Shown here: positions 14,104 to 21,234 of the stretch, piece after piece | Position numbering within the stretch: the stretch's first letter is position 1 | Layout of the letters: each line of letters opens with the position of its first letter | Source: a virus | Direction: 5' to 3' (one strand) | IMG/VR virus record: IMGVR_UViG_3300015372_000199 | Coordinates: 1 to 22,883 of that record | Length of the DNA stretch: 22,883 nucleotides | Made by a program: the position numbers and the translations under genes | The notes under the pieces: generated by a model | What the model saw: the letters and a program-made list of their open reading frames with translations, nothing else | Told to the model about the DNA's origin: nothing | Databases searched by the model: none

Positions 14104-14150
14104 TCCAAGCCAAGCTGAGACAGGTGAATGAGGAGTTGAAGGCGATATGA
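14100..14150 (+). CDS. Tiny 16-codon ORF bridging two glycosyltransferase genes
   Basis: A strong ribosome site (GGAGGAG at 14092-14098) precedes an ATG at 14100 that overlaps the upstream TGA (ATGA). The ORF encodes MIQAKLRQVNEELKAI, an amphipathic helix, and ends in a TGA that overlaps the ATG of the next gene (ATGA again). Fully linked starts at both ends suggest it is translated. It may serve mainly to carry ribosomes across a 46-nt gap, or be a real micropeptide. Confidence 0.5.
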   Translation: MIQAKLRQVNEELKAI

Positions 14151-14872
14151 AGATCACGGCCTTCTGTCCCACCCTCAACCGGCCGGAGCTCCTCGGCCGG
14201 CTCATCAAATGCTTCGAGAATCAAACCTACGAGGACCGGGAACTCATCATCCTCGACGACGGGGGCCAATACGAGAACCAGAAGGGCGACCGTTGGGAGG
14301 TCGTCTCTGTCCCGCGGCGCTTCTCCTCCTTAGGGGAGAAGAACAATGCCGCGATCGCCCTCGCCTCCTTCGATACTTGGGCCCTCGCCAAGGCCGACGA
14401 TGACGACATCTATATGCCGTGGTGGTTGGAGTCCTTGGCCGATGCACTCAAGAGGGCCGAGCTCGTCCAACCCAAGTATGCCATGGATTTTGTCAACGGG
14501 GAGTGGGTCCAATCCGAGACATTCAGCCGTAAGACGGGACGCTTCGCCTATCACGGTTGTTGGGCATTCCGGAGGAGCCTCGTGGAGAAACACGGAGGCT
14601 ACCGGCCGGAGTATGCCGGGGACGACCAAGAGATGGATCGCCGGCTTCGTAGCGTAGGGGTGGCCTCCATGGGAATTGACATCAAACGGTTCAAGCCTTT
14701 CTACTGGTACAACCGTCCGCTACCCGGTAGGATCAGCTCCCGCGGCGGATCCAAGCAGGCCTACATGGACACCGGGCGGAAGGTTCCCTATGTGGGGAAG
14801 GTTCCGGAGTGGACCGGAGAACAGGTCTGGACGTGGGCGATCCCAACGAAGATAATTGAGCGACAGTGGTAA
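14147..14872 (+). CDS. Family 2 glycosyltransferase
   Basis: The 241-residue product starts with the GT-A nucleotide-binding fold: ITAFCPTLNRPELLGRLIKC, then FENQTYEDRELIILDDGG with Asp37/Asp38. The catalytic DXD-type motif is KADDDDIYMPWWLE (84-87 region). GCWAFRRSL and YAGDDQEMDRRL (around 165-176) match the acceptor-side motif of GT2 enzymes, where an acidic ED/DD residue acts as base. GT2 enzymes are inverting transferases that build polysaccharides and glycan side chains. The donor and acceptor cannot be read. The start is fixed by the ATGA overlap with the 16-codon ORF. It belongs to the glycan island. Confidence 0.88.
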   Translation: MKITAFCPTLNRPELLGRLIKCFENQTYEDRELIILDDGGQYENQKGDRWEVVSVPRRFSSLGEKNNAAIALASFDTWALAKADDDDIYMPWWLESLADALKRAELVQPKYAMDFVNGEWVQSETFSRKTGRFAYHGCWAFRRSLVEKHGGYRPEYAGDDQEMDRRLRSVGVASMGIDIKRFKPFYWYNRPLPGRISSRGGSKQAYMDTGRKVPYVGKVPEWTGEQVWTWAIPTKIIERQW

Positions 14873-14892
14873 ACCATAACAATGAAGGAACT

Positions 14893-15276
14893 ATGTTAAA
14901 AACACTCATAGCGTTTGCCGTGATAATCGCGGCACCGCTACTCGCAGCCCAAGCCCCGCCGTTGAGGCGGGTCCTCCTCACCTGGACCAACCCTAACAGA
15001 ACCAACCCGGTGGACGATCCAAACATCCTCTACCGGGTCTGGCACACGAACCAGCTTGCCAACATCACCAACCAAGCGACTACCAATTGGACGTTACTGA
15101 CTACCCTCCCCAACGTCCCGTCGGCGACCAACTTGGGGGTATTCCTCATGGTCCCGCAGGACGTGAACTTCTTTGCCGTATCAGCCTCAAATTTCTACGA
15201 GGTTTTCTCTACAAACGCCCGGACGCCCGCTTCGCCATCCGGCGTGAGTCAACTCTTAATCACCCTCACCAACTAA
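14893..15276 (+). CDS. Secreted small beta-type protein with signal peptide (127 aa)
   Basis: The ATG at 14893 has a GAAGGAAC ribosome site. An in-frame GTG at 14866 is less likely because it would overlap the GT2 gene and bury the signal peptide. The N-terminus is MLKTLIAFAVIIAAPLLAAQ, a standard signal peptide with cleavage probably after residue 21. The mature part is Asn/Thr-rich: RRVLLTWTNPNRTN, then ILYRVWHTNQLANITNQ and NFFAVSASNFYEVFS. The strand pattern recalls a fibronectin type III-like fold. It should be exported from the host cell. A secreted protein inside a phage glycan island could alter the cell surface, for example to exclude other phages, but no family is recognised. Confidence 0.75.
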   Translation: MLKTLIAFAVIIAAPLLAAQAPPLRRVLLTWTNPNRTNPVDDPNILYRVWHTNQLANITNQATTNWTLLTTLPNVPSATNLGVFLMVPQDVNFFAVSASNFYEVFSTNARTPASPSGVSQLLITLTN

Positions 15277-15303
15277 GCAAAGAAGCCTTACTCCATATTC
15301 AAC

Positions 15304-15329
15304 GGCTGGTTGTCGAGCGACTGCCAGCC
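15304..15329 (+). other. Hairpin in the short gap before a methyltransferase gene
   Basis: GGCTGG (15304-15309) pairs with CCAGCC (15324-15329), ending 11 nt before the ATG at 15341. That start lacks a Shine-Dalgarno sequence, and no alternative in-frame start exists upstream. The hairpin could mark the start or weakly terminate, but there is no T-run. Confidence 0.35.
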
Positions 15330-15340
15330 CCATCACTTCC

Positions 15341-15886
15341 ATGATCAGAACCAGAAACGACTTCCCACAACTCCTGGTAAGCACCGGGCGGACCAAGTAC
15401 TCTGTCGAGATCGGGGTGGCCGAAGGCTACTTCAGCTGGCACCTTTTGGATCACTGGCCGGGAACCCACTACCTAGTGGACCCGTGGAAGAGATTAAGCG
15501 TTCCGGGGTATAGTGTCCACGGGGACGAGGACCAGGAAGCCCGTTACAAGAGGATCCTCAAGAAGGCAAACACTTACAAGGGACGGGCGATTGTGGAACG
15601 GATGACCTCCGAGAAGGCGGCACCCTACTTCGTGGACAACTTCTTCGACTTCGTGTACATCGACGCCAACCACACCTTCGAGGAGGTCGTCAAGGACATC
15701 AACCTTTGGTGGCCTAAGGTCCGGGCCGGCGGGATCCTGGCCGGTCACGACTACTTGCAAGGCCTCAAAGACGGGGTGATCTACGGTGTGAAGGCGGCGG
15801 TCGATATGTTTGCCATGCCTGACCGGCTGAAGGTCGGGGTGACTCAGGAGGAGGATTACAAGAGCTGGTGGATCGAAAAGCCATGA
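15341..15886 (+). CDS. Class I SAM-dependent methyltransferase (Methyltransf_24-like)
   Basis: The 181-residue product has SVEIGVAEGYFSWHLLDHW (21-39), the glycine-rich SAM-binding motif I, then THYLVDPWK (Asp47, ribose contact). FDFVYIDANHTFEEVVKDIN (102-121) and RAGGILAGHDY (128-138) are motifs of the Methyltransf_24 group, whose members methylate sugars or small molecules. The 'IDANHTFE...D...W...GGxxxGHDY' set is well preserved. The position between glycosyltransferases suggests methylation of the same glycan, capping or decorating it. The start is ATG 15341 without a clear ribosome site; the 3' end overlaps the next gene by ATGA. Confidence 0.85.
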   Translation: MIRTRNDFPQLLVSTGRTKYSVEIGVAEGYFSWHLLDHWPGTHYLVDPWKRLSVPGYSVHGDEDQEARYKRILKKANTYKGRAIVERMTSEKAAPYFVDNFFDFVYIDANHTFEEVVKDINLWWPKVRAGGILAGHDYLQGLKDGVIYGVKAAVDMFAMPDRLKVGVTQEEDYKSWWIEKP

Positions 15887-16554
15887 GCAAACTACTACTC
15901 ACCATCGCCACCTCCGAGATTAGGGTGTACTGCCAAGAGTTCCTAGAGAACCAAGCCGTCTATGCCCGGTCCAATAGCTATGAGTATCGAATCGTGTCGG
16001 AGAAACATTGGAAGGATCTCCACCCTAGCTTCTCCAAGGTGTATGAAATTGATCGGGCCTTTGAGGAGGGTTGGGAGGTTGTCCTTTGGGCTGATGCTGA
16101 TGTGCTCTTTATGGATCAAACTGTGGATCTCTCCAAGCTACTACACCCCGGCATCTTTGTGGCAGCTTACCAGCAGGGTAATTGGACGGCCTGGAAGTAC
16201 CTCTGCGCGGGCCTCACAGTATGGAAGAACTGCAAACAGTCCCGGGCGTTTGTTACCGAGTGGAGGGAACGATGCGAAATCGGAAGCCCTTCCGTCCGAC
16301 CCAACGAGCGGGTTATTATCACGCATCACCCATGGGAACAGTGGTATTTCGACGAGCTTATACGGGAAACCAACTATGCTGGTGTTCGAGGATGCACGGC
16401 GGCAGAGATAGGATGCTTCTGCCCGGAGATTTGGTCGGACGGGACTTTGTGGGTTCCGGGTATGCCAACCATCCACATGTCGGGGCCGGCCTCTTGGGAG
16501 AAGAGGGCCCAAGTCCTCCCGCTCTACCTAGACCAAGTGAAATATGCTAATTGA
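15883..16554 (+). CDS. Probable glycosyltransferase with DXD motif (GT34/GT-A-like)
   Basis: I chose the ATG at 15883 for its ATGA overlap with the methyltransferase; an in-frame GTG at 15868 is possible. The 223-residue product has SKVYEIDRAFEEGWEVVLWA followed by DADVLFMD (Asp71-Asp73), the DXD metal-nucleotide motif in a 'WxDADxLFxD' setting. That setting is typical of galactosyl- and mannosyltransferases of the GMA12/MNN10 (GT34) type. CAGLTVWKNCKQSRAFVTEW and HHPWEQWYFDEL follow, and the C-terminal IHMSGP is consistent with the His after the acceptor site. It is part of the glycan island. The exact sugar is unknown. Confidence 0.78.
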   Translation: MSKLLLTIATSEIRVYCQEFLENQAVYARSNSYEYRIVSEKHWKDLHPSFSKVYEIDRAFEEGWEVVLWADADVLFMDQTVDLSKLLHPGIFVAAYQQGNWTAWKYLCAGLTVWKNCKQSRAFVTEWRERCEIGSPSVRPNERVIITHHPWEQWYFDELIRETNYAGVRGCTAAEIGCFCPEIWSDGTLWVPGMPTIHMSGPASWEKRAQVLPLYLDQVKYAN

Positions 16555-17200
16555 CTTCAAAGAAGTGTTTAGGCGCTACAAGATCCAAACCCGCGGAGTC
16601 CTCCACCTTGGGGCGAACACCGGGCAGGAGGCGGAGATCTACGAGAAGCTCGGCATCCAGCGGGTAATTTGGGTGGAGGCTCTTGAGGATGTCCACGCCC
16701 GGCTCGTCGAGAATGTGGCGAAGTACCCCGGACATACAGCCCTCTGTGCTTGCCTCAGCGACAAGGACGGCGACAACGTAGTCTTCAACCGGGCTAATAA
16801 CGAATCGCAATCCTCCTCCTTCCTCGAGCTAGGGACTCATGCGAAGGAGTATCCCGGCACCGTGTACACCGAGCGGATCGGGATGCGGACGGTGCGGGCG
16901 GATACCCTATTGAAGTATCACGACCTTCGAGTAGGGCCGGGCTGGTTCCTCAACGTGGACTTGCAAGGGGCGGAGCTCCTGGCACTCAAGGGGCTGGGCG
17001 ATTTGCTCTGGTGCTTCTCCTACGCCTACATCGAGGTGAACATCCGGGAGCTCTATAAGGGTTGCCCGATGGTGGAGGAGATCGACGCCTACCTCGAGCC
17101 GTTCCTCCTCGTCGGCCGGGAGTTGAAGTTGATGCCGCAGGGTTGGGGAGATAAACTGTACACACGCATCGCACATACGGTTCCACAGGATCCATTATGA
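16544..17200 (+). CDS. FkbM-family methyltransferase
   Basis: The 218-residue product has GVLHLGANTGQEAEIYEKLG (18-37), SAM motif I, then VIWVEALEDVHARL with Glu45. LNVDLQGAELLALKGLG (136-152) with Asp139, Gly142 and Glu144 is the FkbM signature (xxxDxxGxExxxLxG). FkbM-type enzymes O-methylate sugars and other small acceptors and are frequent next to glycosyltransferases. The gene overlaps the previous one by 11 nt and the next by ATGA. With the Methyltransf_24-like gene it gives the island two methyltransferases of different families. Confidence 0.9.
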   Translation: MLIDFKEVFRRYKIQTRGVLHLGANTGQEAEIYEKLGIQRVIWVEALEDVHARLVENVAKYPGHTALCACLSDKDGDNVVFNRANNESQSSSFLELGTHAKEYPGTVYTERIGMRTVRADTLLKYHDLRVGPGWFLNVDLQGAELLALKGLGDLLWCFSYAYIEVNIRELYKGCPMVEEIDAYLEPFLLVGRELKLMPQGWGDKLYTRIAHTVPQDPL

Positions 17201-17859
17201 CATCCTATCACGATACTATGAGATATCACATCATTCGATACGACACGATCAAACACGACTTCGTCCGGCTGATCAGGAACCTACTCGGGGTGTCCAACCT
17301 CGAGGACTTGGACGAGAAGCACGACGAGCTGTTCAAAGTAGGGGCGGACTCCTGCACCTCCTTCCACCAGAAATTCTACGGCAAGTATCACGACGGTTGG
17401 TGGGAGATGGAATGCCTCTACGAGGACTTTATTCGGGACGTCATGATCCCGATTTGGAAACCTCCGTTCCTCTATCAGAAGTTCCCAACCTTCCGTGTCC
17501 ACCTTCGGGGCAACCTAGCGGTCGGGGCCTTCCACAACGACGCCCAGTTTGGGCACCCTACCGGGGAGATGAACTACATCATCCCGCTCACCAACTCCTC
17601 CGGGACGGCGAGTGTTTGGGTAGAGTCCGAGCCGGGGAAGGAAGACTATCAGCCGATGGAGCTGCGGGTCGGGAACCTGATAGAGTTCAACGGGAACGTC
17701 CTGACCCACGGGAACAAGCTGAACGATACGGGTAAGACGAGGGTGAGCATGGACTACCGGATCCTCCCGATGGCGTACTATCGGCCCCACGACTTCAAGG
17801 CTACCATGACGCGGAAGACACCGCTCCTCGAGGGCGAGTATTACAAGAGGATGGAATGA
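17197..17859 (+). CDS. StrG-like 2-oxoglutarate/Fe(II)-dependent oxygenase
   Basis: The 220-residue product carries an iron-binding triad: AFHNDAQFGHPTGEMNYIIP with His113 and Asp115, then NVLTHGNKLNDTGKTRVSMD with His171 and Arg182 (2-oxoglutarate contact). The wording 'FHxDxxxxHPxGExNxxxPLT...ES' followed by 'HGNxxNxTGxTRVSxDxR' resembles StrG of streptomycin biosynthesis and similar proteins found in glycan clusters. Such enzymes hydroxylate or oxidise small molecules or sugars. The acceptor here is unknown; the neighbouring transferases suggest a sugar or glycolipid. The start forms an ATGA overlap. Family assignment comes from motif memory, not a search. Confidence 0.75.
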   Translation: MTSYHDTMRYHIIRYDTIKHDFVRLIRNLLGVSNLEDLDEKHDELFKVGADSCTSFHQKFYGKYHDGWWEMECLYEDFIRDVMIPIWKPPFLYQKFPTFRVHLRGNLAVGAFHNDAQFGHPTGEMNYIIPLTNSSGTASVWVESEPGKEDYQPMELRVGNLIEFNGNVLTHGNKLNDTGKTRVSMDYRILPMAYYRPHDFKATMTRKTPLLEGEYYKRME

Positions 17860-18677
17860 TCCTAACGACTATTACCACGGTGTGGAGACGGGAAGAGATG
17901 CTCCGGTTGTGGCTGGCTAACCTCCGCTACGCGACCCGGCCGGACATCTTTCACCTCGTCTATTTCATAGGTGAACTTCCCCCGGCTTGGTGGGCTGAAG
18001 AGGCCAAGGGAATCAACATCAAGGTGATGCTCCGGTTCGAGCCTCCCGGTGGATCCATCGGGTATTACCACAACCTAGGGGCGGAGGCCGCCCCGTCGGA
18101 GTGGATCATGAAGCTGGATGTGGACGCATTCCCTAACCAGTACTACTTCAGGAGCCTCCTCCCGATCCTCGACTCGGCCGGCCCGCGGGAGTGGTTTAAC
18201 GGGGGTATGTTCTACGTCTCCAAGTTCTACTCCGTTTGCCTGCTCGACAGCCCCTTAATTGGCCGGGCCTACGAGCAAGTCATGGGCAACCGGAGGACCT
18301 ACGCCGCGATGCCCTACTTAGGGCCGGCCGCGACCAACTTCATCTGTCGGCGGAAAGACTACCTCGCCCTAGGAGGATGCAGCCCCGGCTTCCACGGATA
18401 CGGGTGGGAGGATTACCAGCAGATCTATATGTTGGAGAAGTATCAGCGGGGCGAGGATCCGTTGCCGGGCGCCCTCACTCTAGCCAACGTCACCCGGAGG
18501 TGTCGGGACGAGATCAGCCGTCCCAAAGCCCAGCTGTTGTTGGATCGGGACCCGTGGCTGTGCTTACTCCACCATTGGCACCCGGCGGCCAAAGGGACCA
18601 GTATGGATCAGAACCGGAAAGTGCTTTACGATTACATACTCACCAGCAAAGGAAACCATGAACCTATCCAACGATGA
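17856..18677 (+). CDS. Glycosyltransferase, GT-A fold with GT27-like C-terminal motif
   Basis: The 273-residue product begins with a short GT-A strand (LTTITTVWRREEMLRLWLAN) and has EWIMKLDVDAFPN, placing a DVD metal motif at residues 88-90. GGMFYVSKF and ATNFICRRKDYLALGG follow. FHGYGWEDYQQIYMLEKY (179-196) matches the 'W/GWGxED' motif of the galactosyltransferase C-terminal domain (Glyco_transf_7C), seen in GT27 and chondroitin-polymerase-type enzymes. HHWHP near the C-terminus may complete the metal site. It probably transfers a UDP-linked sugar. It overlaps the oxygenase gene by ATGA and the next gene by 20 nt. Confidence 0.85.
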   Translation: MILTTITTVWRREEMLRLWLANLRYATRPDIFHLVYFIGELPPAWWAEEAKGINIKVMLRFEPPGGSIGYYHNLGAEAAPSEWIMKLDVDAFPNQYYFRSLLPILDSAGPREWFNGGMFYVSKFYSVCLLDSPLIGRAYEQVMGNRRTYAAMPYLGPAATNFICRRKDYLALGGCSPGFHGYGWEDYQQIYMLEKYQRGEDPLPGALTLANVTRRCRDEISRPKAQLLLDRDPWLCLLHHWHPAAKGTSMDQNRKVLYDYILTSKGNHEPIQR

Positions 18678-19065
18678 CCTGTATCTAGTCAAACTGAAGG
18701 GCTGCGGACTCTCCACCGGAACGATCGCGACCCGCCTCAACATTTCCGCCGTCGAGGTCGAGAAGCGGTGGAAGCGGATCCAGGAAGGGACCCTAGCGGC
18801 GCAGGAGAACGGCCACACCCAACTCTGCCAACAGTACACGGTGCTTTGCCACCAATACCAACTACTTGGTGAGTCCCTTAAGATCATTTCCCACGCGATC
18901 TCCGACGAGCTGAACCCGGAGGAGCTCTCCCTCCTTATCGTGGATGATAAGACTCAAACCCTCGACAACCTCCGGCGCAACGCGATCATCCTCCGGCCGT
19001 TCAAGCCAGTGGATCCAGCCGAGTCCTTGAAGGAACGGTTAGAGAAACAGGCGGAAAGTAACTAG
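18658..19065 (+). CDS. Helix-turn-helix protein of unknown function (135 aa)
   Basis: The N-terminal 45 residues (LYLVKLKGCGLSTGTIATRL, then NISAVEVEKRWKRI) form a sigma-region-4/LuxR-like helix-turn-helix. A central Gln-rich helix follows (QLCQQYTVLCHQYQLLGESL), then a polar C-terminal helix. It could bind DNA as a regulator, or act as an assembly factor with a terminase-like helix-turn-helix. It is the last gene of the island and overlaps the previous gene by 20 nt. The start ATG 18658 lies in the context AGGAAACCATG, a reasonable ribosome site. Confidence 0.7.
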   Translation: MNLSNDDLYLVKLKGCGLSTGTIATRLNISAVEVEKRWKRIQEGTLAAQENGHTQLCQQYTVLCHQYQLLGESLKIISHAISDELNPEELSLLIVDDKTQTLDNLRRNAIILRPFKPVDPAESLKERLEKQAESN

Positions 19066-19091
19066 GTTAACACGAGGCGGGACGGGCCTAG

Positions 19092-19186
19092 GTGTTCTCA
19101 CTTTTCGCAAAAAAGTAGTTTACCCGGACCGCTTTTTTGAGTGATAGTTCCCGGTGTTGAAAGTGAACTCTAAACCATGAGAACAC
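19092..19186 (+). promoter_or_regulatory. Nested inverted repeats before the head protease gene
   Basis: GTGTTCTCA (19092-19100) pairs perfectly with TGAGAACAC (19178-19186), which ends at the base before the ATG at 19187. Nested inside, CAAAAAAG (19108-19115) pairs with CTTTTTTG (19132-19139). The gene has no clear Shine-Dalgarno beyond a GAG inside the outer stem. The inner stem followed by T-rich sequence could terminate the upstream island transcript; the outer stem could control translation. No convincing promoter was found by eye, although one would be expected here. Confidence 0.4.
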
Positions 19187-20740
19187 ATGAAACAGTTTTC
19201 GAGACTTACCTGTAACTTACTTCCGGCGGGCTGTCGATTGGACACCCTGGAGGGCAGGAACTACACTGTGGTTCCAATGATCATCCTCACCGAAGGAGTA
19301 CACCAAGGGTCCCAAGGTCCCCTCTACTATCCCAAGGAGGAACTTAGCAAGACTCCAGTGGTCTGGAATCACAAGCCTATTGTGGTGTATCATCCGACGA
19401 TGAACGGGGAAGGCATTTCTGCCTGCGACCCGACCATCATCAACAACCGCAAGGTCGGGCTGATGATGAACACCAAGTTTGAAGGCGGCCGGCTGAAGTC
19501 TGAGGCTTGGATCGAGAAGGACCGGGCCAATACGGTGGACGACCGGATCATGACGGCGATCGACGCCAAGGAGATGATGGAGCTCTCAACCGGGGTATTC
19601 GTGGACGTGGAAGACACGACCGGGACCTGGAAAGGCGAGGAGTATGCCGGGATCGCCCGCAATTACCGGCCCGATCACCTCGCCCTACTCCCTGACCAAG
19701 TTGGGGCCTGCTCCATCGCGGACGGGGCGGGCTTCCTCCGCAACAATGCCTTCAACGACAACCCGGCCAGTAAGGCCTTGCGGAAGGCGTTGATCAAAAT
19801 GGGCGTCCTCGACAACGAGATGTCCATGTCGAACATTCACTCGGCTTTATCCACGGCGGTCCGGAAGAAGTTCAACGTCGCAGACGACGGGCCGTTCATT
19901 TGGATTGCGGATGTGTATTCCAACTTCTTCATCTACGAAAAGGATGGGAAGCTCTGGAGGCTGGACTACACAGCAGACAATTCTGGCGTTACGTTGGGTG
20001 ACGGGACGCCAGTAGAAGTCACTCGTGTGACAGAATACCGGACGGTGAAGGAAGGAACCTTCGTCGGTAACAACCAACAGGAAACTATGAACAAAAAAGA
20101 AACAGTGGACGCGATCATCGCGAGCAATACTGGATGGAAGGAGACGGACCGTCCGGTGTTGATGAATCTCGGCGACGATCAGCTCAAGCAGATCCAGGGT
20201 GGGATCAAGGTGGTCCCGGCTCCGACGCCCAAAGCGAAGGAGAAGATCGACGCCCTCATCGCGGCGAACGTCGGGCTCACGGAAGAGGACCGGCCTCAAC
20301 TCAACGCCTTCACGGAAGCTCAGTTGTCGCGCATTTCCCTCGTGAAGTCTCCGCCTCCGGCGGCTCCGGCCGCGCCAACGGCCCCGGCAGCTCCCGCCCC
20401 GGCGACAAACACGCAGTCGTCAGCCCCGGTGACGGTGGCCGACTACATTAAGATGGCTCCTCCGCAGATCCAGGAAGTGCTGAACAGCGGCATTTCGATG
20501 CACACTGAGGAGAAGGCCAAACTCATTGGAGTCATCCTGGCGAACACGAACAACGGATACACCAAGGAGGAGTTGGAAGCCAAGCCGCTCGGCGAGTTGA
20601 GGAACCTCGTCCGGTTGGCCGGCCAGAAGCCGGCGGAAACCCACACCCCGGCTCCTTACTACGGCGGCCAGGCGCCCGTCCCGGTGGGCAACGAGGCCGA
20701 GGAAGCCTTGGTGATGCCGGTGATCAACTTCGGCAAATAA
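19187..20740 (+). CDS. DUF2213-type head protease-like protein with C-terminal scaffold-like region
   Basis: The 517-residue product starts with a DUF2213-like domain: EGRNYTVVPMIILTEGVHQG, VVWNHKPIVVYHP (His69), ELSTGVFVDVEDTTGTW (Ser135), and NYRPDHLALLPDQVGACSIA with His164. The conserved STG and PDHLALLP motifs fit a serine-type prohead protease, but activity is inferred. A beta domain follows (FIWIADVYSNFFIYEKDGKLW). After that come two copies of a 35-residue helical repeat (303-337 and 350-384), a Pro/Ala-rich linker and a C-terminal helical part. The C-terminal half looks like a scaffold. An internal in-frame start at 20087 may express it alone. The neighbours are the decoration and capsid genes. 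Confidence 0.82.
   Translation: MKQFSRLTCNLLPAGCRLDTLEGRNYTVVPMIILTEGVHQGSQGPLYYPKEELSKTPVVWNHKPIVVYHPTMNGEGISACDPTIINNRKVGLMMNTKFEGGRLKSEAWIEKDRANTVDDRIMTAIDAKEMMELSTGVFVDVEDTTGTWKGEEYAGIARNYRPDHLALLPDQVGACSIADGAGFLRNNAFNDNPASKALRKALIKMGVLDNEMSMSNIHSALSTAVRKKFNVADDGPFIWIADVYSNFFIYEKDGKLWRLDYTADNSGVTLGDGTPVEVTRVTEYRTVKEGTFVGNNQQETMNKKETVDAIIASNTGWKETDRPVLMNLGDDQLKQIQGGIKVVPAPTPKAKEKIDALIAANVGLTEEDRPQLNAFTEAQLSRISLVKSPPPAAPAAPTAPAAPAPATNTQSSAPVTVADYIKMAPPQIQEVLNSGISMHTEEKAKLIGVILANTNNGYTKEELEAKPLGELRNLVRLAGQKPAETHTPAPYYGGQAPVPVGNEAEEALVMPVINFGK
20087..20740 (+). CDS. Possible scaffold protein from an internal in-frame start (Nu3-like)
   Basis: AGGAA at 20079-20083 lies 3-4 nt before an ATG at 20087, in frame with the protease gene. 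The sequence after it (ATGAACAAAAAAGAAAC) is A-rich, unlike the surrounding GC-rich DNA but like true starts such as 3178. The product would be 217 residues: two helical repeats, an Ala/Pro linker and a helical C-terminus, that is, the scaffold part without the protease. In phage lambda, scaffold Nu3 is made the same way inside protease gene C. This is inference from layout and ribosome site. Confidence 0.45.
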   Translation: MNKKETVDAIIASNTGWKETDRPVLMNLGDDQLKQIQGGIKVVPAPTPKAKEKIDALIAANVGLTEEDRPQLNAFTEAQLSRISLVKSPPPAAPAAPTAPAAPAPATNTQSSAPVTVADYIKMAPPQIQEVLNSGISMHTEEKAKLIGVILANTNNGYTKEELEAKPLGELRNLVRLAGQKPAETHTPAPYYGGQAPVPVGNEAEEALVMPVINFGK

Positions 20741-20771
20741 CCGCAGTTAACAGAACACGAAAGGAAATACT

Positions 20772-21203
20772 ATGCCAGAAGTACCGAAAAGAATTCACCT
20801 GTTGGGTGATGGTCGGCACGAGGAGTTCGTTGCGGCGGGAGTTGTCCGCCCCGGCGACCTCATCAAGATGGACTCCGACGGTAAGGTGGTTAAGCACGCC
20901 TCCGCGGGAGGTTACGCCGAGCGGCTGTTCGCGCTCGAGGATGCCCTCCAAGGCAAGGAGATCGGTGATTCCTATGCCGCTGATGACGTGGTCGGAGCGG
21001 TGGTGGCACAACCGGGCGACGTGGTTTACGCCTGGCTGTCATGGGGCGAGAACGTCACCAAGGGTGATACGCTCGTCAGTAACGGGGACGGGGCGCTGAA
21101 GAAGCTCTCCTCCACAGACAAACCGATCGCGATCGCCTTGGAGACGTTGAACCTGGCGGATAGCGAGTCGGCGGACGAGAGGATCCGCTGCCGGATCGTA
21201 TAA
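20772..21203 (+). CDS. Probable head decoration protein
   Basis: The 143-residue product sits between the protease/scaffold gene and the major capsid gene, where decoration proteins are usually coded. It has a beta-rich, Gly/Val-rich sequence: VVRPGDLIKMDSDGKVVKHA, GGYAERLFALEDALQGKEIG, AQPGDVVYAWLSWGENVTKG and TLVSNGDGALKKL. These 'PGDLxxxxxDGKxxKH', 'FALED' and 'KGDxLVSNGDG' phrases are common to small phage head proteins. They would bind the outside of the capsid lattice and stabilise it. A good ribosome site (AAAGGAAATACTATG) precedes the start. The function rests on position and pattern. Confidence 0.75.
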   Translation: MPEVPKRIHLLGDGRHEEFVAAGVVRPGDLIKMDSDGKVVKHASAGGYAERLFALEDALQGKEIGDSYAADDVVGAVVAQPGDVVYAWLSWGENVTKGDTLVSNGDGALKKLSSTDKPIAIALETLNLADSESADERIRCRIV

Positions 21204-21234
21204 ACCCAGTAACCCTGAAAGGAACGAATACCAT

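Noticed and set aside
13486-14208. 240-codon open frame on the minus strand
   Set aside because: It lies opposite a clear GT11 gene, has no ribosome site or recognisable domain, and follows from codon bias.
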